Assembly (NCBI RefSeq): GCF_002783505.1
Contig: NZ_PFGL01000056.1
Coordinates: forward strand, 1 to 64,000
Length of the DNA: 64,000 nt
Source: Shewanella sp. CG12_big_fil_rev_8_21_14_0_65_47_15
Lineage (GTDB): Bacteria; Pseudomonadota; Gammaproteobacteria; Enterobacterales; Shewanellaceae
Direction of reading: 5' to 3'
The position numbers were made by a program, and so were the translations under genes. Numbering within the stretch: position 1 is the first letter of the stretch; the number at the start of each line of letters is the position of its first letter. The notes beneath the pieces were generated by a model, which searched no databases, was not told the origin of the DNA, and worked only from the letters and a program-made list of their open reading frames with translations. Below, piece by piece: positions 47,123 through 55,529 of this stretch.

Positions 47123-47340
47123 CGCCACTATGTGGCTAGAGTCTAGGGCGTTGCTTCGCAACTGCTAGGACGCTCGCAAGCTCGCTCTAGAACGCAGCAA
47201 AAAACGCTGCTCTAGGACGCCACAGCGTGGCTCTAGATTCTAGGAACGCCGCTTTGCGGCTACAGAGCGTCACTTCGTGACTTACGGATAACGGAACGGG
47301 CTGCGCCCTTACGGTGATTGCGACCACCGTCAAGGTTCTC
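47121..47340. repeat. Mini-hairpin repeat island E (best preserved)
   Basis: Seven hairpins in 185 bases: GCCAC-TAT-GTGGC (47124-47136), GTTGC-TTC-GCAAC (47150-47162), GCAGC-N7-GCTGC (47194-47210), GCCAC-AGC-GTGGC (47219-47231), GCCGC-TTT-GCGGC (47248-47260), GTCAC-TTC-GTGAC (47269-47281) and GGGC-TGC-GCCC (47298-47308). Stems differ, loops are mostly 3 bases, and each is framed by (G)(A/G)ACG before and a CTAG-, CTACAG- or TTACGG-type spacer after. Confidence 0.85.
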
Positions 47341-47500
47341 GCTTTTGCGGTCATCCTCGCGGCAGCGGGGATCCAGCGTTTAGTTCTTACTCGCTTTTGC
47401 CGTCATTCTCGCGACTGCGGGGATCCAGCGTTTAGTTCTTACTCGCTTTTGCCGTCATCCTCGCGACCGCGGGGATCCAGCTTTTAGCCCTTACGCATTG
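47341..47500 (-). repeat. Three REP half-units in tandem, minus orientation
   Basis: CGTCATCCTCGCG ... CGGGGATCCAGC occurs three times (about 47350-47378, 47400-47428, 47452-47480), each followed by a T(T)TAG(T/C) segment. They are the reverse orientation of the right half of the 104-bp unit. Confidence 0.8.
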
Positions 47501-47525
47501 ACGCTCTGCTGTTACCGTAAGCGAA

Positions 47526-47571
47526 CGACTGCATGGATGCAGGAGGTAGAATAACGCAGGAGCAGTTATCG
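47526..47571 (+). repeat. 46-bp palindromic insert, copy 3
   Basis: Exact-length copy of the element at 39343, here inserted in the mini-hairpin module GTAAGCGA rather than in a REP palindrome. Nothing coding lies between here and the next gene at 47679; a GGGT-GAA-ACCC hairpin with T5 (47641-47666) may end upstream transcripts. Confidence 0.75.
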
Positions 47572-47678
47572 AGCATGCTGTTAGTGAGCTTGCGAACGTT
47601 CTGTTTTCCTACCCACCTCACCTAGAAGCAAAGCGCTCTAGCAGGGTGAAACCCGCTCTGCTTTTTGTGGGAGGTACC

Positions 47679-48089
47679 ATGACTGAGCAAGAATTTATCC
47701 GTTGCAAGATGCAGTTGTTGAAATTGGCTGATGCAGATAAGCAAATAAACGCGCTTTGGCTATACGGCTCGCACGCTAAGGGATTGGCTCATGAACACAG
47801 TGATTTAGATTTAGCTGTGCAGTTTACCTCCTTTGAGCCAGATATTTTTGCTCGGCGTATGCACCCCGAGATGCTTTTACTGGATTGGCAGCAAAGTTTA
47901 CAGCTACGTGATGGTCAATTGTCGGTGATTGACCTTATGCAAGCACCCATACTGCTTGGTATCGAAGTCCTACGAGCCAATACCCTTTGGTATTGCCGCG
48001 AGCGAGGTTTAATGCTGCAAGGTGTGGGTAAAATCATGTCGCGATATGAAACCGACTATCTACAGCAGCGAGTGATACATGAGCGATAA
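47679..48089 (+). CDS. mntA: MntA-type nucleotidyltransferase antitoxin
   Basis: A 136-residue minimal nucleotidyltransferase. The catalytic motif GS-x10-DxD is intact: Gly30-Ser31, Asp42 and Asp44 in YGSHAKGLAHEHSDLDLAV. In the MntA/HepT systems, studied in Shewanella, this antitoxin adds AMP to a Tyr of the HepT RNase and inactivates it. ATG 47679 is supported by GGGAGG at 47669-47674. It overlaps the hepT remnant by 11 bases. The pair interrupts a polysaccharide operon between the export gene and wzz, which suggests a later insertion. Confidence 0.9.
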   Translation: MTEQEFIRCKMQLLKLADADKQINALWLYGSHAKGLAHEHSDLDLAVQFTSFEPDIFARRMHPEMLLLDWQQSLQLRDGQLSVIDLMQAPILLGIEVLRANTLWYCRERGLMLQGVGKIMSRYETDYLQQRVIHER

Positions 48090-48510
48090 CATAAAACATG
48101 ACGGGTATTTAGCGGCAATGCGTGTCCATGTGCAGCAGTGCCAAAGTGATTAAGAAGAACTGCGTAACCACTTTTTGCAGGCACCACTTGATAAATATCA
48201 GCGTTTGGCTTTACAACGTTTAATGCAAATAAGCATTGAGTCAGCAATTGGTATTGCCAAACATTGGGCGCAACAAGTAAGCCAACATCCAATATTGGAG
48301 GCCTATCAAGCCTTTGATATTTTAAATAACGCAGGCTTACTTAAAGGCAATGCGCCTTGGCGTCAGATAATCGGCATGCATAATGTGTTGGTGCATGATT
48401 ATCTGAATCTGGACGAACCATTGCTAGAAGTTGTCATCCGCCAGCAGTTATACGCGGTAATTTTTGATTTTTGCTATCAAGGCTTAACAGCGTTAGAAGC
48501 GAGAATCTAG
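48079..48510 (+). pseudogene. hepT: HepT-like HEPN toxin, broken by a nonsense codon
   Basis: The frame from ATG 48079 reads MSDNIKHDGYLAAMRVHVQQ and stops at codon 25 (TAA 48151-48153), then continues without further stops to 48510 with a clear HEPN domain (LQRLMQISIESAIGIAKHW, AYQAFDILNNAGLL). The RNase motif R-x4-H-x-Y reads HNVLVHDY: the Arg is replaced by His101 while His106 and the AMP-acceptor Tyr108 remain. A shortened protein from an internal TTG (48172) would lack the first helix. Both changes suggest a dead toxin beside an intact antitoxin. Confidence 0.85.
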
Positions 48511-48766
48511 GATGGCCTTCTGCAGCTAGATTCTAGGAACGCCGCTTTGCGGCTACAGAACGTCACTACGTGACTTACGGATAACGGGACGGGCTGCGCC
48601 CTTACGGTAAGCGAATTTTTTGTTGCTTTTACCGTTATCTGTAAGCGAACGACTGCATGGATGCAGGAGGTAGAATAATGCAGGAGCTGTTATCGAGTGT
48701 TCTGTCAACCGTCAACGATAACCCGTCAACCGTATTCGAGAACTCACACAACGAGATAAGTTTTAA
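48511..48766. repeat. Mini-hairpin repeat island F with palindromic insert, copy 4
   Basis: GCCGC-TTT-GCGGC (48541-48553), GTCAC-TAC-GTGAC (48562-48574) and GGGC-TGC-GCCC (48591-48601) with the usual spacers, preceded by a damaged ATGGCCTTC unit. The 46-bp insert lies at 48650-48695. The last 70 bases lead to wzz and hold no clear promoter. Confidence 0.75.
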
Positions 48767-49753
48767 ATGTCCGATGAAATAAACAAGTATATGCAAGATG
48801 CCCAGTTTTCAACTATCCAGCGACCCGCAGACGACGAAATCGATCTTCGCGAGTTGTTCTCCGTCATCTGGCAAGGCAAATGGCTTATCATTGCCATTAC
48901 CGCAGTATTTACCATTGGTGCGGTGGTATTTGCTATTAAACAACCCAATATTTATAAGTCCGAAGCCCTATTAGCGCCAGCATCTGAAGAGCAAAGCGGT
49001 GGCTTAAGTGCCTTAGCATCTCAATTTGGCGGCTTAGCTAGCCTTGCTGGGGTTAATCTCCGTGGTAAAGGTGGCGTTGATAAAACGCAAATGGCGATTG
49101 AAGTATTAAAATCCCGTCAATTTGCCAGTGATTTTATTCAAAAGCATAATATCCTTGCCGATTTAATGGCGGCAAAAAAGTGGGACCGTGAAAACAATCG
49201 CGTTATCTACGATGAAGATGACTATGATGTGAACAACCAAAAATGGGTAAGGGACGTCAAGCCACCACGCCAGCCTGAGCCTTCCATGCAAGAAGCCTTT
49301 AAGGTATTCGAAAAAATATTGGTGGTGACTAAAGATAAAGAGACAAGCTTAGTCACCATTGCAGTTGAACATCGTTCTCCTTTTGTTGCTCAGCAATGGG
49401 TGACATGGCTCATTCAAGATATTAATAAAGTGATGAAAGAGCGCGATGTCGCAGAAGCCAATCGCAGCAGCGAGTTTTTAAATAAACAAATCGCCTTAAC
49501 CAATGTTGCCGATATTAAAGCGATTCTTTATAAGTTGGTTGAAGAGCAAGCTAAAACCATTATGTTTACCGAAGTGCGTGATGAATATGTATTTAAAACG
49601 CTTGACCCAGCATTAGCTCCCGAAGAAAAGGCTAAGCCTAAACGTGCATTAATTTGCATACTAGGCACAATGCTCGGCGGTATGTTAGGTGTGATGTTTG
49701 TATTGGTAAGGCATTTTGTAAGAAAAGAGCAGAATCTAGAATCTAGAATCTAG
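48767..49753 (+). CDS. wzz: Wzz-type polysaccharide chain-length regulator
   Basis: A 328-residue inner-membrane protein with membrane segments at about 39-59 and 294-314 and a periplasmic helical domain between them, the Wzz (PCP) plan. ELFSVIWQGKWLIIAITAVF is the Wzz entry, and the second membrane segment has GTMLGGMLGVMFVLVRH. It sets the number of repeat units added by Wzy. There is no kinase domain. The last codons (ESRI-stop) lie inside an AATCTAG heptamer repeat, so the C-terminus depends on repeat number. Confidence 0.93.
   Translation: MSDEINKYMQDAQFSTIQRPADDEIDLRELFSVIWQGKWLIIAITAVFTIGAVVFAIKQPNIYKSEALLAPASEEQSGGLSALASQFGGLASLAGVNLRGKGGVDKTQMAIEVLKSRQFASDFIQKHNILADLMAAKKWDRENNRVIYDEDDYDVNNQKWVRDVKPPRQPEPSMQEAFKVFEKILVVTKDKETSLVTIAVEHRSPFVAQQWVTWLIQDINKVMKERDVAEANRSSEFLNKQIALTNVADIKAILYKLVEEQAKTIMFTEVRDEYVFKTLDPALAPEEKAKPKRALICILGTMLGGMLGVMFVLVRHFVRKEQNLESRI
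49734..49752 (+). repeat. 7-bp tandem repeat at the wzz stop codon
   Basis: Nearly three copies of AATCTAG; the TAG of the last unit is the wzz stop. The unit is one base different from the CTAGAAC repeat at 44240. Confidence 0.85.
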
Positions 49754-49994
49754 CCCCTTTCTGTTATCTATCATCCTCGCGAACGCGGGGATCCAGTTTT
49801 CAGGCATTTGGTTCTAGGGTTGGCCTATTGGGACAGTTTGAAGAAAAACAGTAAAACCTAGGCTTTATGAGGGATGGCGAAGATACAGCTCAAAATGGAT
49901 GAAAAGTGTCTCAGTTTGGTTTGGAGGGCTGAGATGAATATGTGTAGTATTTCAATTTCTTTTTTAGAAATTGTTCTAAATTAGGTCTGAAGTA
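49754..49994. other. Gap between wzz and wecB with one REP half-unit
   Basis: 241 bases. A single REP palindrome (ATCATCCTCGCGAACGCGGG then GATCCAG) lies at 49769-49796, followed by a TTCTAGGGTTGG remnant. The remaining AT-rich 170 bases before wecB contain no gene that I can see. Confidence 0.6.
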
Positions 49995-51119
49995 ATGACG
50001 AAAAAGAAAGTTCTTACGGTTTTTGGTACACGACCAGAAGCGATAAAAATGGCTCCATTGGTACATGCATTCGCCTCAGATGAACGTTTTGAAGCAAAGG
50101 TCTGCGTAACGGCCCAGCATCGTGAAATGTTAGATCAAGTTTTGTCATTATTTGATATTACTCCAGATTATGATTTAAATCTGATGAAGGTAGGGCAGAC
50201 TTTAAACGATATTACAGCCCGTATTTTGCTTGAGCTAAAACCTGTACTGCAAGAATTTAAACCCGATGTTGTGTTAGTTCATGGTGATACAGCTACAACT
50301 TTTGCAGCAAGCTTAGCAGCATATTACGAGCAAATTGATGTCGGACATGTTGAAGCTGGTCTACGTACAGGCAATATATATTCCCCATGGCCTGAAGAAG
50401 CAAATCGCAAGCTCACTGGTGCATTAACCAAATATCACTTCTCGCCTACCGAAACGTCTAAGCAAAATTTACTTCAAGAAAATTATGCTGAAGAGAATAT
50501 TTTTGTTACTGGTAACACGGTAATTGATGCACTCCTAATGGTCAAAGCAAAGATTGAACAAAATAGTGAACTACAAAATACATTGGCTGCCCAGTTCCCA
50601 TTTTTAGATGAAAATAAAAAATTAATTTTAGTAACTGGTCATCGTCGTGAAAGTTTTGGTGATGGTTTTGAAAGGATTTGTGAAGCTTTAGCTATCACAG
50701 CTAAAGCCAATCCTGATGTGCAAATTCTTTATCCAATGCACCTAAACCCCAATGTACGTGAGCCAGTCAACCGTATTTTAGGTGGTATCAAGAATATCAT
50801 TTTGATTGAGCCACAAGAGTATCTGCCGTTTATTTACCTGATGATGCGCAGTTTTATCATTTTAACTGACTCGGGTGGTATTCAAGAAGAAGCACCTTCT
50901 TTAGGTAAGCCTGTGTTAGTTATGCGGGATACTACAGAACGACCCGAAGCTGTAGCTGCTGGGACTGTTAAATTAGTGGGTACAGATGTTGATAAAATCG
51001 TATCTGGTCTTTCGGTATTACTTAATGATATCAACGCATATACCGAAATGAGCTTTGCACATAATCCCTATGGAGATGGTCAAGCTTGTCAAAGAATTTT
51101 AAATAAATTAATTAAATAA
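49995..51119 (+). CDS. wecB: UDP-N-acetylglucosamine 2-epimerase (non-hydrolysing)
   Basis: A 374-residue enzyme that interconverts UDP-GlcNAc and UDP-ManNAc. The two-Rossmann (GT-B) fold motifs are [12 protein letters not shown] near residue 10, [49 protein letters not shown] and [15 protein letters not shown]. Length is typical. It works with WecC, 14 bases downstream, to supply UDP-ManNAcA. It is related to, but clearly distinct from, the FnlC-type epimerase at 61.5 kb. Confidence 0.96.
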   Translation: MTKKKVLTVFGTRPEAIKMAPLVHAFASDERFEAKVCVTAQHREMLDQVLSLFDITPDYDLNLMKVGQTLNDITARILLELKPVLQEFKPDVVLVHGDTATTFAASLAAYYEQIDVGHVEAGLRTGNIYSPWPEEANRKLTGALTKYHFSPTETSKQNLLQENYAEENIFVTGNTVIDALLMVKAKIEQNSELQNTLAAQFPFLDENKKLILVTGHRRESFGDGFERICEALAITAKANPDVQILYPMHLNPNVREPVNRILGGIKNIILIEPQEYLPFIYLMMRSFIILTDSGGIQEEAPSLGKPVLVMRDTTERPEAVAAGTVKLVGTDVDKIVSGLSVLLNDINAYTEMSFAHNPYGDGQACQRILNKLIK

Positions 51120-51133
51120 GTGTTGGAATTAAC

Positions 51134-52402
51134 ATGTCTTTTAAAACAATTTCAGTAATTGGTCTTGGTTATATTGGTTTACCTACGGCGGCAATGTTTG
51201 CCTCGCGCAAGGTCAACGTAATTGGTGTGGATGTTAACAAACATGCAGTAGATACCATTAACCAAGGGAGAATTCATATCGTTGAACCAGAGCTTGATAT
51301 GTTAGTGCATGCAGCGGTGACAGAAGGCTATCTCAAAGCTGTTATGACACCAGAGCCTGCGGATGCCTTTTTAATCGCTGTACCAACACCTTTTTTACCT
51401 TGTGCCGAAGGCGAAATTCCTGCCCCTGATTTAACCTACATTGAATCAGCTTGCCGTGGTATTGCCCCTGTGCTCAAAAAAGGCGATTTAGTGATCTTAG
51501 AGTCAACTTCCCCAGTAGGCGCGACAGAGCAAGTAGCCGAATGGCTGGCGACTGCCCGACCTGATTTATCTTTCCCACAAACAGTGGGTGATGCAGCGGA
51601 TGTAAACGTAGCTCACTGTCCTGAGCGTGTATTACCTGGCCATGTAGTACGTGAACTGGTACAAAACGATCGCGTAATTGGTGGTATTTCAACTACATGT
51701 TCAGTACGCTCGGTTGAGCTTTACAAAATATTTGTAGAGGGTGATTGCATTATCACTAATGCTCGAACGGCTGAAATGGCCAAATTAACTGAAAACAGCT
51801 CCCGAGATGTCCAAATTGCCTTCGCCAATGAGTTATCAATGATCTGCGATAAATTGAATATCAATGTATGGGAATTGATTAGCCTTGCCAATCGCCACCC
51901 TCGGGTAAATATCCTCCAACCAGGCCCTGGTGTGGGCGGTCACTGTATTGCAGTTGATCCTTGGTTTATCGTATCTAAAACACCAGCAGAGGCGCGTTTA
52001 ATTCATATGGCGCGTGTAGTGAATGATAGTAAACCGGATTGGGTGATTGAAAAAGTCAAAATAGCGATAGCTGACTTTTTACAAGCCAACCCTGAGAAGA
52101 CTGCGAAAGACATTACGATTGCCTGTTATGGTTTAGCATTCAAGCCCGAAATAGATGATTTGCGTGAAAGCCCTGCTATGGCCATCACGCAAAAAATTGC
52201 GCAGATGCATAAAGGTACTGTTATTGCTGTAGAGCCTAATATTGAATCTATGCCCTCAAAACTGACTAACGTTGAATTGGTTAATTTTGAAGTAGCTTCT
52301 AAAGCAGCTGATATTCATGTGATGTTAGTTGATCATAAAGAATTCAAAATGAATGTAATAAAATCACAGTACAATATAGATACTAAAGGAATTTGGAATT
52401 GA
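51134..52402 (+). CDS. wecC: UDP-N-acetyl-D-mannosamine dehydrogenase
   Basis: A 422-residue NAD-dependent dehydrogenase that oxidises UDP-ManNAc to UDP-ManNAcA in two steps. The N-terminal Rossmann motif is IGLGYIGLPTAAMFA, the central segment has ESTSPVGATE, and the catalytic Cys271 is in PGPGVGGHCIAVDPWF. The C-terminal domain has ACYGLAFKPEIDDLRESPA. It directly follows wecB. The next gene begins after a 150-base AT-rich gap, where base composition falls sharply. Confidence 0.96.
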   Translation: MSFKTISVIGLGYIGLPTAAMFASRKVNVIGVDVNKHAVDTINQGRIHIVEPELDMLVHAAVTEGYLKAVMTPEPADAFLIAVPTPFLPCAEGEIPAPDLTYIESACRGIAPVLKKGDLVILESTSPVGATEQVAEWLATARPDLSFPQTVGDAADVNVAHCPERVLPGHVVRELVQNDRVIGGISTTCSVRSVELYKIFVEGDCIITNARTAEMAKLTENSSRDVQIAFANELSMICDKLNINVWELISLANRHPRVNILQPGPGVGGHCIAVDPWFIVSKTPAEARLIHMARVVNDSKPDWVIEKVKIAIADFLQANPEKTAKDITIACYGLAFKPEIDDLRESPAMAITQKIAQMHKGTVIAVEPNIESMPSKLTNVELVNFEVASKAADIHVMLVDHKEFKMNVIKSQYNIDTKGIWN

Positions 52403-52558
52403 AGCTGAACTTCCGTTTTGAAAGTTATTTGAAAATTTAAATGATTTAGAAGTGTAGCTGTGAAATTGTAAATGCAATCTGCTTTAACATTTCTAATACT
52501 TAGAAATTACGAGCAGTTATATCTTTAAAATAATAAAATCATAGTAATAGGATTGAGT

Positions 52559-53176
52559 AAGTTGCGAACAATACTATTTTATTTTGCAAAATTATTAAAA
52601 AAAATCCAGATTGCAGCTATTGAAAATTCAAATATTCATCCTTCCTCTGTAGTTTGTTCGCAATCTCAATTGTTTAACACCAATGTTGGACGTTATACAT
52701 ATATAGGTAACGGATGCTCTTTGATAGAGGTTGAAATAGGTATGTTTTGCTCAATAGCAGATGGTGTTATTATCGGAGGAGGTAGTCATCCATTAGACTG
52801 GGTGTCTACATCACCTGTTTTTTATAAAGGTATTAATATTTTAAAAACTAATTTTGCAATCCATGAATACGATCCATTTAAAATAACGAAAATAAATAAT
52901 GATGTATGGATCGGACGAAATGCAATAATTAGAAGTGGTATTACAATTGAGACTGGTGCTATTGTTGGTATGGGCGCTGTAGTAACAAAAGATATAGGGC
53001 CTTATGAAGTGTGGGCTGGTAACCCAGCAAAACTGATTAGAAAAAGATTTAATGATGATACAATTAAGCATTTATTGGAGAGTAAATGGTGGCTTTGGGA
53101 TGATGAAAAGTTGAGAGAAAAATCTGGACTATTTAATGATGTTAATACTTTTCTAAAGAAAGAGAAAAAGCAATGA
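52559..53176 (+). CDS. Left-handed beta-helix (hexapeptide) acyltransferase
   Basis: A 205-residue transferase of the CatB/WbbJ type with hexapeptide repeats, visible as VGRYTYIGNGCSLIEVEIGMFCSIADGVIIGGGSHP, and the C-terminal IGRNAIIRSGITIETGAIVGMGAVVTKDI repeat. It probably adds an acetyl group to a sugar of the glycan. The start is uncertain: TTG 52553 touches the AGGA Shine-Dalgarno, TTG 52559 is better spaced. It overlaps the next gene by 4 bases. First gene of the AT-rich block. Confidence 0.85.
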   Translation, partial: KLRTILFYFAKLLKKIQIAAIENSNIHPSSVVCSQSQLFNTNVGRYTYIGNGCSLIEVEIGMFCSIADGVIIGGGSHPLDWVSTSPVFYKGINILKTNFAIHEYDPFKITKINNDVWIGRNAIIRSGITIETGAIVGMGAVVTKDIGPYEVWAGNPAKLIRKRFNDDTIKHLLESKWWLWDDEKLREKSGLFNDVNTFLKKEKKQ

Positions 53177-54366
53177 ATGTTGTTATGGTTAAATACTTTT
53201 TTGACACTGACTCTAACTATCAAATCAATGAAATGGTCAAGGCTTGGCCAAAAAAAGGACACAGTTTAACCATAATTACGTCTAAAGTTTTGAGTTTTGT
53301 TCATAAGAACTATGATGAAGAACAAAAAAAGAAAGATATTGAATATGAGCAAAAACATAATATTAAAATAATTAGGTTGGATATTTGGTTTAAAATTAGT
53401 TCACGTGTTTTATTTAAAGGCTTAAGGAGTACAGTTGATAAACTAGCACCAGATGTATTGTTTATGCATGGATTAGGTGATTTTAATGATGTTCTATATC
53501 TTTATGGTAAAAATAATTATTTGACATTTAGAGATTGTCATATGTCCTGGGTGGCTTCCAGGAATGTTTTTGCAAAACAATATTATAAATTTTTTTCCAT
53601 TTTTTTTGCTCCAATAATTAACAGCTCAAAGAAATATGAGAAAGTTTATGCACTCGGAAATGAAGAGAAGGAGTATATAAAAGCATTAGGTATTGCAGAG
53701 GAGAGAATTGAGATGCTACCTCATGGCTATAATATGCATACATATTTTGACAGTTTAGAATTAAAAATAGACGAGCGAAAAAATTTGGGTATTTCAGATA
53801 ATGATATTTTGATTTCATATATAGGAAAATTTGACTATGCTAAGCAACCTCATATTAATTTGGAAATATTTTCACTTTTAGAAAAGAGTTTTGTTGATAG
53901 TCATAACTTAAAATTTTTGTTTTTGGGCCATAAAAACTCGCATTATATGGAACAAGTGTTTTACCCTCTTCTGAATGATTTTAAGTATAAAGATAGAGTA
54001 TTAGTGTTGCCTGGTGTTATAGCTGATGAGTTAAACAGATATTTTAATGCCAGCGATATTTGTTTGTGGCCGAGAGAAACAACATTGAGTTCTATTCATG
54101 CTCAAATTTGTGGCTGTAAAGTCATTATGGAAAATCATGATTCAAATATTGAAAGAGTAGTTGAACATAAAAATTTATTCTCACTTGGTTCGTCACACGA
54201 TGCTAAGGATAAGCTAATTAATCTTATATTAAATTTAAATCTACCAGTCGATATAACAAAGCTTAAAAAAAGAGAGTACAACAAGCAAATGAAATTGTTA
54301 CTAGAAAGTTGGACTAAAATTTTAATTGCTAGGGAGTCAAAATTATCTAATCGAGGAAAGCTATGA
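53173..54366 (+). CDS. Glycosyltransferase, GT-B fold (GT1/GT4-like)
   Basis: A 397-residue glycosyltransferase. The N-terminal domain starts MNVVMVKYFFDTDSNYQINEMVKAW; the C-terminal nucleotide-sugar domain has ISYIGKFDYAKQPHINLEIF and ASDICLWPRETTLSSIHAQICGCKVIM, the position of the usual E-x7-E motif, although the second Glu appears as Gln here. Donor and acceptor are not known. It overlaps the genes on both sides by 4 bases (ATGA). Strongly AT rich. Confidence 0.85.
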   Translation: MNVVMVKYFFDTDSNYQINEMVKAWPKKGHSLTIITSKVLSFVHKNYDEEQKKKDIEYEQKHNIKIIRLDIWFKISSRVLFKGLRSTVDKLAPDVLFMHGLGDFNDVLYLYGKNNYLTFRDCHMSWVASRNVFAKQYYKFFSIFFAPIINSSKKYEKVYALGNEEKEYIKALGIAEERIEMLPHGYNMHTYFDSLELKIDERKNLGISDNDILISYIGKFDYAKQPHINLEIFSLLEKSFVDSHNLKFLFLGHKNSHYMEQVFYPLLNDFKYKDRVLVLPGVIADELNRYFNASDICLWPRETTLSSIHAQICGCKVIMENHDSNIERVVEHKNLFSLGSSHDAKDKLINLILNLNLPVDITKLKKREYNKQMKLLLESWTKILIARESKLSNRGKL

Positions 54367-55523
54367 AGGTCTTAATGGTTCCTTCTTGGTACTCGTCAAT
54401 TGAAAATCCTACTTTGGGTTCATTCTTTAGAGAGCAAGCAATTGCGCTAATTGAGGAGGGGGTTGACGTTAAAATTGCCTATACCGAATTAAGGAATCCT
54501 AAATTCATTTTTAGAGACATAAAACATGGAAATAAAATAGGATTACAAAAGTCTTATGATAATAAATTAGATGTGTATAGAGATATTCAATATAATATTC
54601 CACCAAGAATGACAAGCCTGATGTCGTTTAGGTTTTATCTTGGCATAAAAAAAATAATTACAAAATTAGCCAGTGAGAATTGGAAACCTGACATCATACA
54701 TGTACAATCATTTTTCCCTGCAGCTGTTGCAGTCATTAAAATTCATCAACAGTTCGGTATCCCCTTTATTATTACTGAACATTCAACAGGATTCAGCAAG
54801 AAAAGCTTTAACAACTACCAGTTATCATTGCTTAAAAAATTGTTATATTACTCGTCGCAGATCATTTCTGTCGGAGAGGGATTAAAAACAGAGTTAGAAG
54901 TTTTCACCAGTAAAGAAATTATTATCATACCTAATATGGTGGATTGTAAATTTTTCCATAGAGAGGCTGTTACTAGTCCAGAAAAGTTTATATTCTTTAG
55001 TTTAGGTTATTTAACATATAAGAAAGGTTTTGATATTTTGATTAATGCATTTGCACATTCTTTTGAAGGGGATGAAAATGTACAACTAAATATTGGTGGC
55101 GATGGGGATGAATTACATAATTTAAAGAAGTTATGTAAAGATTTAGGTATAGAAAGGCAGGTTAATTTCCTAGGTAGTTTAGAACGAACACAAGTTGTTG
55201 AGCAAATGAATATGTGCAATGCCTTTGTTTTGGCGAGTAGACACGAAACATTTGGAGTAGTTTTTATAGAAGCTCTTGCTTGTGGAAAGCCCATTATCGT
55301 ACCAAATATTTCTGGTCCAAAAGAAATTGTTGATTTGAATAACGGTCTTGTGTTTGAAAGGGAAAATATATTAGATTTAAGCGAAAAATTACAGATAATG
55401 AAGGATAATATAGATTATTACAACTCAAACCTTATAAGAGAATTGTGTTATAAAAAGTATGATAGTAGTACCTTTGCAAAGAAAGTTTGTCGTGAATATA
55501 AAAATATTTTATTACTAAAGTAG
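54363..55523 (+). CDS. Glycosyltransferase family 4
   Basis: A 386-residue GT4 enzyme. N-terminal MKVLMVPSWYSSIENPTLGSFFREQAIAL is typical of this group. The C-terminal domain has FFSLGYLTYKKGFDILINAF and LASRHETFGVVFIEALACGKPI with a full E-x7-E motif, followed by PKEIVD. It transfers one sugar during assembly of the repeat unit on the lipid carrier at the cytoplasmic face. Start overlaps the previous stop by 4 bases. Confidence 0.92.
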   Translation: MKVLMVPSWYSSIENPTLGSFFREQAIALIEEGVDVKIAYTELRNPKFIFRDIKHGNKIGLQKSYDNKLDVYRDIQYNIPPRMTSLMSFRFYLGIKKIITKLASENWKPDIIHVQSFFPAAVAVIKIHQQFGIPFIITEHSTGFSKKSFNNYQLSLLKKLLYYSSQIISVGEGLKTELEVFTSKEIIIIPNMVDCKFFHREAVTSPEKFIFFSLGYLTYKKGFDILINAFAHSFEGDENVQLNIGGDGDELHNLKKLCKDLGIERQVNFLGSLERTQVVEQMNMCNAFVLASRHETFGVVFIEALACGKPIIVPNISGPKEIVDLNNGLVFERENILDLSEKLQIMKDNIDYYNSNLIRELCYKKYDSSTFAKKVCREYKNILLLK

Positions 55524-55529
55524 CGTTCA

